Assembly (NCBI GenBank): GCA_016719635.1
Contig: JADJYT010000012.1
Coordinates: 16,405-80,404 of the forward strand
DNA from: Sphingobacteriales bacterium
GTDB taxonomy: Bacteria > Bacteroidota > Bacteroidia > Chitinophagales > JADIYW01
Reading direction: 5' to 3'
Length of the DNA stretch: 64,000 bases
Part shown: in pieces, positions 26,848 through 35,654 of the stretch
How positions within the stretch are numbered: the first letter of the stretch is position 1
How the letters are laid out: each line of letters starts with the position of its first letter
Translations under genes and position numbers: made by a program
Notes under the pieces: generated by a model
Databases searched by the model: none
The model's input: only the letters and a program-made list of their open reading frames with translations
What the model was told of the DNA's origin: nothing

Positions 26848-29613
26848 ATGGACGATTTTTCGATACTTTCCAATGCACACCCCGGCTTTATTGACGCTCA
26901 ATACCAAGATTACCAAAAAGACCCCAAGTCAATTGATCCGGAATGGCGTAAATTCTTTGCAGGCTTTGATTTAGCCTATAAATTCGGGCAGAATGGCAAA
27001 GCGATTGAAACGGACCATACAACCGTTTCCACACTCACCGCAACGGGAGAAGTGGTTTCTCCTAAGGAATTTAAAGTATTAAAACTTATCAGTGGCTACC
27101 GCAATAAAGGACACCTGCTGGCCAATACCAATCCGCTGCGCCCCAGAAGAGACCGCCATGCCGATCTTGAACTGCATTACTTCGGCTTGAATGAATCAGA
27201 TCTGGAAACGGAGTTCCATGCCGGTAAGGAAATAGGAATCGGCAAAGCGAAACTGAGTACTATCATAGACAGATTGAAACAAATATACTGCCGCACCATC
27301 GGATGGGAATACAACTATGTCTTGAACCGCGACGAAAGAGCCTGGCTTCGAGAACAAATCGAACATGGCTACATCGCCTACCAGCATCCCATAGAAAAGA
27401 AAAAAAGAATTCTTTCCAAACTCAACGAAAGTGAAGTTCTGGAGAAATTCTTAGGAACAAAGTATATTGGCCAAAAACGGTTCTCACTGGAAGGCGGTGA
27501 ATCCACCATCCCGGCCCTGGATGCCATGTTTAACGTAGCAGCCAATCACGGAGTTCAGGAAGTGGTGATTGGCATGGCGCATCGCGGCCGGTTGAATGTG
27601 TTGTGTAATATTGTCGGTAAGACCTACGAACAGGTGTTTTCTGAATTTGAGGGTATTGCCCCGAACGATTTCTCTTCCGGCACCGGTGACGTAAAATACC
27701 ATTTGGGATATTCATCCCAGTATGAAACGATGGATGGAAAAGAAGTCTATATCAAGTTACTTCCGAATCCATCCCACCTGGAAGCGGTCAATCCTGTTGT
27801 ACAGGGATTTTGCAGAGCAAAGGCAGATGCCATCTACAACTCCGATTACGACAGAATCCTGCCCATTACCATTCACGGCGACTCAGCTGTGGCAGGACAA
27901 GGCATCGTATATGAAGTGCTGCAAATGCAGTCGCTAAAAGGTTATACCGTTGGCGGCACCATTCATTTTGTCATCAACAACCAGATTGGTTTCACCACCG
28001 ACTTTGATGATGCACGTACATCCAACTATTGCACATCCATTGCATCTGCGATTCAGGCACCTGTATTTCACGTTAACGGCGATGATGTGGAATGCGTTAC
28101 TTATGTAGCGGAATTGGCGGCAGAATACCGTCAGCGGTTTAATAAGGATATTTTTGTAGATATGGTTTGCTACAGGAAATGGGGACACAATGAAGGGGAT
28201 GACCCATCATACACCCAACCGCAGATGTATAAGATCATAAAGGACCATACCGGCGTACGCGATTTATATCAGAAAAAACTCTATGACTGGGGTGTGGCGG
28301 AGGCTGAGTTTGCAAAAAAAATGGAAGAGGAATTTTGGGCTGAACTGCAGGCAAGATTGAACGATTACAAACAACAGGAAAAAAAATACAAGCCGCAATC
28401 CACGGAACTGGCCTGGCAGGCCTTGCGTAAAGCCGGACTGGAAGATTTTGAATACTCGCTGGAAACTAAAATATCCAAAGACGACTTGGTAAAAATCATC
28501 AAGGCGCTGGTAAGAGTGCCGGAAGGATTCCGTCCGCTGAAAAAAATCCAGCAATACCTGGACCAGAGACGCATCATGATGCGAGAAAATAATACGGTAG
28601 ACTGGGCCGCCGCAGAGTTGATGGCGTATGGCTCCATACTGCTGGAAGGAAAAGATGTAAGGCTGAGCGGAGAAGATGTGAAACGCGGTACTTTCTCTCA
28701 TCGTCATGCCTGTTTGTATGATGAAGTGACCAATGAAGAATACAACCGGTTGAATCATATTGCCGAAGATGGAAAACAAGGTACCTTTCATATCTATAAT
28801 TCCCACTTGTCGGAATACGGAGTATTGGGATTCGAGTTTGGCTATTCACTGCCTTCCCCGGCGCCGCTCACGATTTGGGAAGCGCAGTTCGGCGACTTTG
28901 ACAATGGTGCGCAGATTATCATCGACCAGTTCATCGCTTCCTGCGAAACGAAATGGAACCGCCAGAGCGGTTTGGTATTATTACTGCCTCATGGTTATGA
29001 AGGCGCAGGACCGGAACACAGTTCTGCGCGTTTAGAACGTTTCCTGCAGTTGTGCGGCGAGTTGAACATGGTCGTGACGAACATCACCTCTCCGGCGAAC
29101 TTTTTTCATGCATTACGCAGACAATTGACCTGGTCATTCAGAAAGCCGATGATTAACATGTCGCCGAAATCGTTGTTACGGCATCCAAAATGCATCGATT
29201 CCATTTCGAAGATTTACGAAGGTAAATTTCAGGAAGTGATAGATGATGATGGCACGGATGAAGCCGGTAATGTAAAAAAAGTATTGTTCTGCACCGGAAA
29301 AATCTATTACGACTTGCTGGCGAAGAAAGAAGCGGATGGCCGAAGGGATGTTGCTATTGTGCGCTTAGAGCAATTGTATCCTGTGGCAGACAAACAATTG
29401 GATGCCATCATCAAAAAATACAACAAGGCCAGTTTCCATTGGGTGCAGGAAGAACCCATTAACATGGGTGCTTACTCATTCCTTTTATTAAATTACAATA
29501 AAGCTAAATATTTACAATGTATTGCCCGGCCACAGGCTTCATCTCCTGCCACCGGATTCAGCAAGCTGCACGAGAAAGAACAGAAAGCACTGGTAGAACT
29601 GGCGTTTGGATAA
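26848..29613 (+). CDS. sucA: 2-oxoglutarate dehydrogenase E1 component
   Basis: Thiamine-diphosphate enzyme of the TCA cycle that decarboxylates 2-oxoglutarate. 921 aa. It has the N-terminal peripheral-binding type segment (FIDAQYQDYQKDPKSIDPEW), the catalytic core with HGDSAVAGQGIVYE and the TPP/Mg region HVNGDDVE. Active-site blocks AHRGRLNVL and the late EPINMGAY are also present. It is followed by the E2 and E3 genes on the same strand, so all three subunits of the complex are encoded together. Confidence 0.97.
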   Translation: MDDFSILSNAHPGFIDAQYQDYQKDPKSIDPEWRKFFAGFDLAYKFGQNGKAIETDHTTVSTLTATGEVVSPKEFKVLKLISGYRNKGHLLANTNPLRPRRDRHADLELHYFGLNESDLETEFHAGKEIGIGKAKLSTIIDRLKQIYCRTIGWEYNYVLNRDERAWLREQIEHGYIAYQHPIEKKKRILSKLNESEVLEKFLGTKYIGQKRFSLEGGESTIPALDAMFNVAANHGVQEVVIGMAHRGRLNVLCNIVGKTYEQVFSEFEGIAPNDFSSGTGDVKYHLGYSSQYETMDGKEVYIKLLPNPSHLEAVNPVVQGFCRAKADAIYNSDYDRILPITIHGDSAVAGQGIVYEVLQMQSLKGYTVGGTIHFVINNQIGFTTDFDDARTSNYCTSIASAIQAPVFHVNGDDVECVTYVAELAAEYRQRFNKDIFVDMVCYRKWGHNEGDDPSYTQPQMYKIIKDHTGVRDLYQKKLYDWGVAEAEFAKKMEEEFWAELQARLNDYKQQEKKYKPQSTELAWQALRKAGLEDFEYSLETKISKDDLVKIIKALVRVPEGFRPLKKIQQYLDQRRIMMRENNTVDWAAAELMAYGSILLEGKDVRLSGEDVKRGTFSHRHACLYDEVTNEEYNRLNHIAEDGKQGTFHIYNSHLSEYGVLGFEFGYSLPSPAPLTIWEAQFGDFDNGAQIIIDQFIASCETKWNRQSGLVLLLPHGYEGAGPEHSSARLERFLQLCGELNMVVTNITSPANFFHALRRQLTWSFRKPMINMSPKSLLRHPKCIDSISKIYEGKFQEVIDDDGTDEAGNVKKVLFCTGKIYYDLLAKKEADGRRDVAIVRLEQLYPVADKQLDAIIKKYNKASFHWVQEEPINMGAYSFLLLNYNKAKYLQCIARPQASSPATGFSKLHEKEQKALVELAFG

Positions 29614-29628
29614 CACCATTCTGTCATT

Positions 29629-29655
29629 TTGAGCGCAGCGAGAAATCTTGTTTTG
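29629..29655. repeat. Dispersed repeat fragment (TCATTTTGAGC...AGAAATCT type)
   Basis: The stretch between sucA and sucB contains TCATTTTGAGCGCAGCGAG followed by AAATCT. It is a variant of the short dispersed repeats with the form TCATTnCGAG...GAAGCAATCT seen at other intergenic sites in this window. It is probably a decayed copy. Confidence 0.4.
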
Positions 29656-29770
29656 TTGTAACAAAATAATCTAATCTTATTAAGCGATAAAAAACACCAA
29701 TCAACAAAAGCTAAATAAAGCACTAAATTTGTCTAACATTCTTGAATCCATACATCTAACAATATAAATA

Positions 29771-31132
29771 ATGAGCAAAGTAGAAATAAAAGTACCAACC
29801 GTTGGCGAATCCGTTACAGAAGTAACGCTGGCAGCCTGGTTAGTGGAAGATGGTGTCTATGTAAAGCTGGATCAGCCGCTGGCAGAATTTGAATCCGATA
29901 AAGCTACCTTTGAAATGCCTGCCGAAGTATCAGGCGTCATTACCCGCGTGGCAAAGGAAGGTGATGACATTAAAATTGGCGGACTGGTTGCCTATATTGA
30001 TACGGATGCAATTGCACCGGAAAAGCCGGCAGTGCTTAGTCCACAGACATCAGTTGACAGTCCACAGAAAAAAGAAGAAAATCTGTCCTCAGTCGATGGT
30101 CAGCAGTCAATAGTGACGGAGAAAATTGAGTCCGATAAAAAAGAAACTATTGACAATGAGCTATCAACCATTGACCAAAAAACTTACGCCTCCGGAACAC
30201 CTTCCCCATCCGCTAAAGAAATACTGGAAGAAAAAGGAATAGAAACCACTGAAATAAAAGGCACCGGTGTGGATGGAAGAATTACGAAGGAAGATGCGCT
30301 AAAAGCAGAACAGTCGACAGTCGATAGTCGACAGTCGACAGACAAAAAAACAGAAATAGCTAAAGAAACGGCGAACCTTGGGCTGTGGACCTTGGACAAA
30401 TTTTCGCGTAGCGAACGTGTAGAAAAAATGACGCGTATGCGTAAAACCATCTCTCGTCGTTTGGTTGCAGTGAAAAATGAAACTGCGATGTTAACGACAT
30501 TCAACGAAGTGGATATGACTCGCATTCACCAGATTCGCGACCAATACAAAAAAACCTTTGAGGAAAAGAACGGCATTGGGCTGGGCTTCATGTCTTTTTT
30601 CACCAAGGCGTGCGCACTGGCCTTACAAAAGTTTCCAGCCATCAATGCCTATATCGATGATGAGAACATCATCTACCATGATTTCTGCGATATTTCCATT
30701 GCCGTATCGACTCCTAAAGGATTGGTGGTTCCCGTTATACGGAATGCGGAAAGCTTATCGTTTGCCGGGATTGAAAAAGAAGTGAAACGCCTGGCATTAC
30801 TGGGCAGGGACGGAAATCTGTCAATGGAAGATATGGAGGGCGGCACCTTCACCATCACCAACGGCGGTGTGTTCGGCTCACTGATGAGTACCCCCATCAT
30901 CAATCAGCCGCAAAGTGCCATTTTAGGGATGCATAAAATTCAGGACAGACCCATGGCCATCAACGGTAAAGTGGAAATACGCCCCATGATGTACCTGGCA
31001 TTGTCGTATGACCACCGAATCGTAGACGGAAAGGAAAGCGTAGGTTTTTTAGTGATGGTCAAAGACTTTCTGGAAAATCCGGAAAAGATGCTGACAGGCA
31101 GCGATCCGGTAAAAGCGCTGTTAGAATTATAA
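29771..31132 (+). CDS. sucB: Dihydrolipoyllysine succinyltransferase (E2 of 2-oxoglutarate dehydrogenase)
   Basis: Core subunit that transfers the succinyl group to CoA. An N-terminal lipoyl domain has Lys44 in ESDKATFEM. The peripheral-subunit-binding domain is at about 138-178 (SPSAKEILEEKGI), then the catalytic domain ending with DHRIVDG. 453 aa. Both linkers between domains contain SVDS/TVDS-type words encoded by period-7 DNA repeats, an unusual feature described separately. It lies 157 bases after sucA and 48 bases before the E3 gene. Confidence 0.95.
   Translation: MSKVEIKVPTVGESVTEVTLAAWLVEDGVYVKLDQPLAEFESDKATFEMPAEVSGVITRVAKEGDDIKIGGLVAYIDTDAIAPEKPAVLSPQTSVDSPQKKEENLSSVDGQQSIVTEKIESDKKETIDNELSTIDQKTYASGTPSPSAKEILEEKGIETTEIKGTGVDGRITKEDALKAEQSTVDSRQSTDKKTEIAKETANLGLWTLDKFSRSERVEKMTRMRKTISRRLVAVKNETAMLTTFNEVDMTRIHQIRDQYKKTFEEKNGIGLGFMSFFTKACALALQKFPAINAYIDDENIIYHDFCDISIAVSTPKGLVVPVIRNAESLSFAGIEKEVKRLALLGRDGNLSMEDMEGGTFTITNGGVFGSLMSTPIINQPQSAILGMHKIQDRPMAINGKVEIRPMMYLALSYDHRIVDGKESVGFLVMVKDFLENPEKMLTGSDPVKALLEL
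30038..30394 (+). repeat. Period-7 repeat DNA inside sucB linkers
   Basis: Several tracts with a 7-base period: 30038-30067 (AGTCCAC AGACATC AGT...), 30091-30119 (AGTCGAT GGTCAGC ...), about 30146-30174 (ACTATTG ACAATGA ...), 30310-30342 (ACAGTCG repeated about 4.5 times with one change) and 30374-30394 (ACCTTGG GCTGTGG ACCTTGG). They encode the two flexible linkers of E2. The intervening peripheral-binding domain lacks the pattern. Confidence 0.75.
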
Positions 31133-31180
31133 AATTAGCTAATTAGCTAATCATCAAAATATCACATTATCACATTAACC

Positions 31181-32584
31181 ATGACACAACACGATATCAC
31201 TATTATAGGCAGCGGTCCCGGCGGATATGTGGCAGCCATTCGTTGCGCACAATTAGGATTTAATACCGCCATCATAGAAAAATATAACACACTGGGCGGT
31301 ACCTGTTTGAATGTCGGATGCATTCCGTCCAAGGCATTGCTGGATTCTTCCGAACATTATCATAATGCCATGCATACGTTCAGGGAGCATGGCATCGAAA
31401 TCCCTTCTGCAACAGTCAATTTCCAGCAGATGATTTCCCGGAAAGCCAAAGTGGTGGAAACCACCAGCGGCGGAATCGATTACCTGATGAAGAAAAATAA
31501 GGTGACGGTGTACCGTGGACAGGGTTCTTTCATTAACAACACAACCATTGCCGTTAAGAAAGCAGACGGATCGGAAGATCAGATTGAAACGAAATATGCC
31601 ATCATTGCTACCGGCTCCAAACCATCCACTCTGCCGTTCTTACCTATCGATAAAAAAAGAATCATCACTTCCACAGAAGCGCTGGCATTGCCGGAATTGC
31701 CAAAATCCATGGTGATTATCGGCGGCGGTGTCATTGGACTGGAATTGGGCTCCGTGTATCAGCGCCTCGGAACTCAGGTTTCCGTAGTAGAATTTATGGA
31801 TAAAATCATTCCTGCCATGGATGATGACTTGGGCAAAGAACTGCAGCGTTCACTGAAGAAACTCGGCATTAAATTTCACCTGTCACACAAGGTGACGGGC
31901 GCGGTCAATAACGGCGATTCGGTAACGGTAACGGCACTGGATAAAAAAGACGAGGAAATAAAAATCCAAGCGGATTATTGCCTGGTGGCAATTGGCAGAA
32001 AAGCCTATACCGATGGGTTAGAATTGGAAAATATAGGCATCACACCCAACCAACGCGGACAGATAGAGGTGAATGACCATCTGCAGACCATTGTACCTAA
32101 TGTTTATGCCGTTGGTGATGTGATACGCGGCGCGATGCTGGCGCATAAGGCGGAAGAGGAAGGTGTGCTGGTGGCTGAAATCATTGCCGGACAAAAACCG
32201 CATATCGACTACAACTTAATTCCGGGCGTGGTATATACGTGGCCGGAGGTGGCGAGCGTAGGACAAACGGAAAACCAACTGAAAGAAAACGGCATTGCCT
32301 ATAAGGTTGGCTCCTTCCCAATGCGTGCATTGGGGCGTTCCCGTGCCAGTATGGATATCGATGGCTTGATAAAGGTGTTGGCGGATGCCGATACAGATGA
32401 AATATTGGGCGTACACATGATTGGTGCGCGTGCTGCCGATATGATAGCAGAGGCTGTAGTAGCCATGGAATTCCGTGCCAGTGCGGAAGACATCGGGCGC
32501 ATCTCCCACGCGCATCCAACCTATACCGAAGCATTTAAAGAAGCGGCATTGGCAGCTACGGAAAACAGGGCGCTGCATGTTTGA
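31181..32584 (+). CDS. lpdA: Dihydrolipoyl dehydrogenase (E3)
   Basis: FAD disulfide oxidoreductase that reoxidises the lipoyl groups of E2 and makes NADH. The N-terminal FAD loop is GSGPGGYVAA, the redox pair GGTCLNVGC has Cys42 and Cys47, and the NAD-binding loop is GGGVIGLELG. The C-terminal catalytic dyad motif is HAHPTYTEAF. 467 aa, normal length. As the third gene of the sucA-sucB group it is likely the dedicated E3, although it may also serve other 2-oxoacid complexes. Confidence 0.96.
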   Translation: MTQHDITIIGSGPGGYVAAIRCAQLGFNTAIIEKYNTLGGTCLNVGCIPSKALLDSSEHYHNAMHTFREHGIEIPSATVNFQQMISRKAKVVETTSGGIDYLMKKNKVTVYRGQGSFINNTTIAVKKADGSEDQIETKYAIIATGSKPSTLPFLPIDKKRIITSTEALALPELPKSMVIIGGGVIGLELGSVYQRLGTQVSVVEFMDKIIPAMDDDLGKELQRSLKKLGIKFHLSHKVTGAVNNGDSVTVTALDKKDEEIKIQADYCLVAIGRKAYTDGLELENIGITPNQRGQIEVNDHLQTIVPNVYAVGDVIRGAMLAHKAEEEGVLVAEIIAGQKPHIDYNLIPGVVYTWPEVASVGQTENQLKENGIAYKVGSFPMRALGRSRASMDIDGLIKVLADADTDEILGVHMIGARAADMIAEAVVAMEFRASAEDIGRISHAHPTYTEAFKEAALAATENRALHV

Positions 32585-32913
32585 AAGAAGGAGTAAACAA
32601 TAAGGATTAAGCAATAAAGTGTCCTTCTATCTCCAGCAGTTTTTCCAGCGGGTCCAGTTTGTTTTGTAACCATCATCTCGAGGAACGAAGCGATCTCACC
32701 CTTGTTTCCAAACAGGAGTCTCTTGCAGAGGACTCTGCAAAATTAGTATATATTCTTTTGTACGCAGAGTCCCGTTCAGGAGACTTTGATGGCAAGGAAG
32801 TACCTGGCGGAAAACCCTGAATTTTTTTTACGGTTGTTTACCATTATTTCTTTGGTGCAGTTGTTGCCGAACTTTACATCATCAAATTATTTAAAACAAA
32901 AAAGACAAACAGT
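32585..32913. other. Intergenic region with decayed repeats
   Basis: 329 bases without a gene. It contains a fragment resembling the dispersed TCATTGCGAGGAACGAAGCAAT-type repeat (about 32668-32692: CATCTCGAGGAACGAAGCGA) and the GGACTCTGC/GCAGAGTCC inverted repeat listed separately. The final AT-rich part before 32914 probably holds the promoter of the next lipoprotein gene, but no consensus match is clear. Confidence 0.6.
32714..32785. repeat. Inverted-repeat element, copy 1 (GGACTCTGC family)
   Basis: GGACTCTGC (32730-32738) and GCAGAGTCC (32764-32772) form the inner stem. An outer AGTCTC (32718-32723) pairs with GAGACT (32780-32785). The same arrangement, in the opposite orientation, occurs at about 51700-51748, so this is a dispersed palindromic intergenic repeat. 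Confidence 0.65.
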
Positions 32914-33330
32914 ATGAAAACAATAAAATTAGCAAAAAGTGTATTGGCCATATTGGCGGTATGTTTTACGTTAGCAGGAACGACATCCTGTAAAAAAGAA
33001 GACAAATTGATTGATACAAATTTAGTGGGCAACTGGGAAAAGATAGTAACAAGTTTAAATTCGAATGGGGTTCAGGATAAACATGAATTTACCTTTAAAG
33101 CAAATGGAACAGGAGTAGAAAGAAAATTCACCAGCAACAGAGGTGTCATTTCAAATGAAAGAATTGAAACATTTGTTTGGTTCGTGAAAAGTCCGGGGGT
33201 TATCCGCCTGAAAAACAGTCTGAATGAAGAAGGTGACATCAATTACACTTTTACCGCAAATGCAATATCAATATTAACATTAGGATTCCCTTTTGGCGAA
33301 CAGCTCAATCTGGCGGCTAAAATAAACTAA
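32914..33330 (+). CDS. Lipocalin-like small lipoprotein
   Basis: A 138-aa protein with a lipoprotein signal (TLAGTTSCKKED, Cys at about 26). The mature part starts NLVGNWEKIVTSLNSNG and continues with alternating strands (HEFTFKANGTGVERKF, FVWFVKSPGVIRLKN). This is the pattern of lipocalin-like (DUF4923/lipocalin_4 type) Bacteroidota lipoproteins, whose ligands are generally unknown. It is monocistronic and ends at a strong terminator. Confidence 0.7.
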   Translation: MKTIKLAKSVLAILAVCFTLAGTTSCKKEDKLIDTNLVGNWEKIVTSLNSNGVQDKHEFTFKANGTGVERKFTSNRGVISNERIETFVWFVKSPGVIRLKNSLNEEGDINYTFTANAISILTLGFPFGEQLNLAAKIN

Positions 33331-33343
33331 TGATATCCTCTGT

Positions 33344-33384
33344 AAAGATATTTCCGGGAGGTAAATCACGGAAATATCTTTTTA
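33344..33384. terminator. Terminator between convergent genes
   Basis: AAAGATATTTCCG (33344-33356) and CGGAAATATCTTT (33369-33381) form a perfect 13-bp stem around a 12-base loop, with T-rich flanks on the plus side. It lies between the convergent stops at 33330 and 33385 and can serve both strands. Confidence 0.8.
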
Positions 33385-33843
33385 TTATACCCCAAACTGT
33401 CTGAGGTGATGATCGAGGTGTTTATACATCATGTTATTCCACTCATGAGATGTGAGTTCGCCAAAAGATACCGATTCTTTCCCTTCAAAGAAAGCTGCGC
33501 CTCTTTCCGTCACTTTACAGATGTAGTTAAGTAAACGTGTCTTTTCTTTTTGAAAATCTCTGACATCGGCAATAATGAAAGCAGGGCCTGTAGGTCCGTT
33601 TTGCGTGTACGGTGTTTCACTGACCACTTTACTTTTTACCATTGTTTTCAGCATCAGCTTCAGGAAGAAGTTTGGCCTGTCTGAGCGTTCCTCAAAAATA
33701 TATTCATATGTTACACAGCAATGTGCCAGCATCTGAGAGACATTCATCTTGCCCCATTTTGCGGATGTTTCAGGTGTTAATTTGTTTATTCTGCTGATGA
33801 AATCATCTGCAACAGAAATAGCATACATATTTGGTAAGGCCAT
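33385..33843 (-). CDS. DUF1569 family (DinB-like) protein
   Basis: A 152-aa cytosolic protein with the DUF1569 pattern. It has KMNVSQMLAHC near residues 32-42, with a His at a DinB-like metal position, and the C-terminal WNNMMYKHLDHHLRQFGV with several His. These are the conserved His of the DinB/YfiT-like four-helix fold, so metal binding is plausible. The substrate is unknown. It is a single gene, convergent with the lipocalin-like gene. Confidence 0.8.
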   Translation of the reverse strand: MALPNMYAISVADDFISRINKLTPETSAKWGKMNVSQMLAHCCVTYEYIFEERSDRPNFFLKLMLKTMVKSKVVSETPYTQNGPTGPAFIIADVRDFQKEKTRLLNYICKVTERGAAFFEGKESVSFGELTSHEWNNMMYKHLDHHLRQFGV

Positions 33844-33885
33844 AAAAATGAAATTTAATTAGATGTCATATACAAGAAACAATAC

Positions 33886-34503
33886 TTATATTTCTCCGGT
33901 GTACAGGGATGTATTGGACTTCTTCTGGAAACCGATGGCTAATACCTTCATAACACGGCCGGTTCCAGAAACCTGAACCCGCATCCAACCGTAGTGTTTC
34001 AGATGTGACGTGGCTGCATTTCCGGTATGTGCGCTGAACGCGATGTATTTATCTCCTTTACCTGCCAGATTCCCCGAATCGGCAGATGGGTGTGAAACAT
34101 AATCATACGCCACAACGGCATCATTCGGACCGCTCCAGGTACCTGCAGTTGTCGAATCAATCGTTACACCGGAATCAAATGCCTTGACAAATCCATTATT
34201 ATCCATCAGCACGTCACCGTCCAAATTGTTAAAATGGATATAGATGCCGTGAATCGAAGTGCTGCCATACCAATACAAATCGATAAACATGGTGCAATCT
34301 AAATTTAATGGAAACTGATTGAAATCCCATCCAAAAATCGCTTCATAAGTATTATCCGGACCGGTATAAAAACTTTTAAGCGTGGAATCCACCTGAACCG
34401 AATATACATCCGGATCATCAATGCCAGGGTCGTCCGTTTTGGCACAGGAAATGAAGAGGCAGATACATGAAAATATGAATCCGCTGAAAAATGTCTTTTG
34501 CAT
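33886..34503 (-). CDS. Lipoprotein of unknown function
   Basis: Starting at the ATG at 34503 gives a clear lipoprotein signal (MQKTFFSGFIFSCICLFISCAK) and 205 aa. A longer in-frame start at 34560 is rejected, because a TAACTTTG promoter element lies between the two. The mature domain has a beta-rich pattern with WMRVQVSGTGRVMKVLAIGFQ near the C-terminus. This resembles secreted proteins of Bacteroidota that carry a jelly-roll or MAM-like fold, but no family is assigned. Confidence 0.72.
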   Translation of the reverse strand: MQKTFFSGFIFSCICLFISCAKTDDPGIDDPDVYSVQVDSTLKSFYTGPDNTYEAIFGWDFNQFPLNLDCTMFIDLYWYGSTSIHGIYIHFNNLDGDVLMDNNGFVKAFDSGVTIDSTTAGTWSGPNDAVVAYDYVSHPSADSGNLAGKGDKYIAFSAHTGNAATSHLKHYGWMRVQVSGTGRVMKVLAIGFQKKSNTSLYTGEI

Positions 34504-34527
34504 AATTGTGATTTTATGAATTTGGGT

Positions 34528-34535
34528 CAAAGTTA
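34528..34535 (-). promoter_or_regulatory. Candidate -7 element of the lipoprotein gene at 34503
   Basis: TAACTTTG on the minus strand fits TAnnTTTG and ends 24 bases before the ATG at 34503. It lies between the thiF-like gene stop and the lipoprotein gene. Confidence 0.45.
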
Positions 34536-34560
34536 AAGTATAAACGGATTTATTTATCAT

Positions 34561-35652
34561 TTATTTCAAGAACTGATCTATCCCGCCTTGTAAGTTATAT
34601 AAATTAGAATACCCTTCTTTTTCCAGATAACGGATAACATTGGCGCTCCGCAAACCGGATTTGCAAAACATCACCACTTTTTTTTCTTTGGAAATCATAT
34701 GCTGATTGGACAAAATGGATTGCATGGGCATTAATTCCCCGCCAATATGCTGCAATTCATGTTCATGAAGCTCCCGTACATCTATTAGTTGAAAGTCCTG
34801 CTTGTTCTCTATCATTTTCCGGAGTTCATCTGCCGTAATTTCTTTTACAGCCGGCTGCCGTTGCATATTACAAAAGTGTTCATAATCGATTAATGTATCA
34901 ATAATGATATTTGAATTCTTAGAAATTGTAAAAACTGACTGGTTCAAAGATAATCCATCTATCCTCAGCAATTTTCCATCCAGGGTATCGCCTATTCCTA
35001 AAATCAGTTTTATGACTTCATTAGCCTGTATGGAGGCAACGATTCCGCACATAGTGCCCAGCACACCGGCTTCGGCACAGTTCTGTACTTCATCCGGATT
35101 GGGCGGATGTGGAAATAAATCCCTGTAATTAATTTTTGATTGGTGATTAAATACCGAAACCTGCCCATCGAACCGATTGACAGCGGCAAACACATTTATT
35201 TTATTGGACAGTACACAAGCGTCGTTCACCAGATAACGGGTGGGAAAATTATCCGTTCCGTCACAAATAATATCATAATCGGCGAACAACCTCAATGCAT
35301 TCTTTGAAGTCAAACGCTCCGTAAATATCTCTATTTTCACCTGCGGATTGAGTTGCGCTAATCTATGTTTTGCCACCTCCACTTTCTGTTTTCCGATATC
35401 TTCTTGTGTAAATAATATCTGCCGCTGCAAATTCGACAGTGAAACAATATCATCGTCTGCGATACCAATCGTACCAATACCGGCGGCCGTTAAATATTGC
35501 AGCAAAGGACACCCCAGGCCTCCGCAGCCAATGACCAGGACGCTTGCTTTTTTTAATTTCTCCTGTCCCTGCCATCCAACTGCCGGTATAGCTATCTGTC
35601 TTGCATAGCGCTGCTGTTCATCCTGAGATAGTATGGAGTCCGGAGCGTTCAT
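34561..35652 (-). CDS. ThiF/MoeB-type adenylyltransferase fused to rhodanese domain
   Basis: An E1-like protein that adenylates the C-terminus of a ubiquitin-fold sulfur carrier, with a C-terminal rhodanese for sulfur transfer. 363 aa from the ATG at 35652. A longer frame would run back through pyrF. It has the nucleotide loop VIGCGGLGCPLLQYL, the region DNFPTRYLVNDACV and CAEAGVLGTMCGIVAS. The rhodanese active loop is CKSGLRSANV near residue 333. It is two bases after pyrF. The partner carrier (ThiS or MoaD) is not nearby, so thiamine versus molybdopterin use is undecided. Confidence 0.88.
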   Translation of the reverse strand: MNAPDSILSQDEQQRYARQIAIPAVGWQGQEKLKKASVLVIGCGGLGCPLLQYLTAAGIGTIGIADDDIVSLSNLQRQILFTQEDIGKQKVEVAKHRLAQLNPQVKIEIFTERLTSKNALRLFADYDIICDGTDNFPTRYLVNDACVLSNKINVFAAVNRFDGQVSVFNHQSKINYRDLFPHPPNPDEVQNCAEAGVLGTMCGIVASIQANEVIKLILGIGDTLDGKLLRIDGLSLNQSVFTISKNSNIIIDTLIDYEHFCNMQRQPAVKEITADELRKMIENKQDFQLIDVRELHEHELQHIGGELMPMQSILSNQHMISKEKKVVMFCKSGLRSANVIRYLEKEGYSNLYNLQGGIDQFLK

Positions 35653-35654
35653 CC

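Noticed and set aside
30310..30342. Possible CRISPR or minisatellite array
   Set aside because: Units are only 7 bases with no spacers and lie in the reading frame of sucB, so this is simple repeat DNA within a gene.
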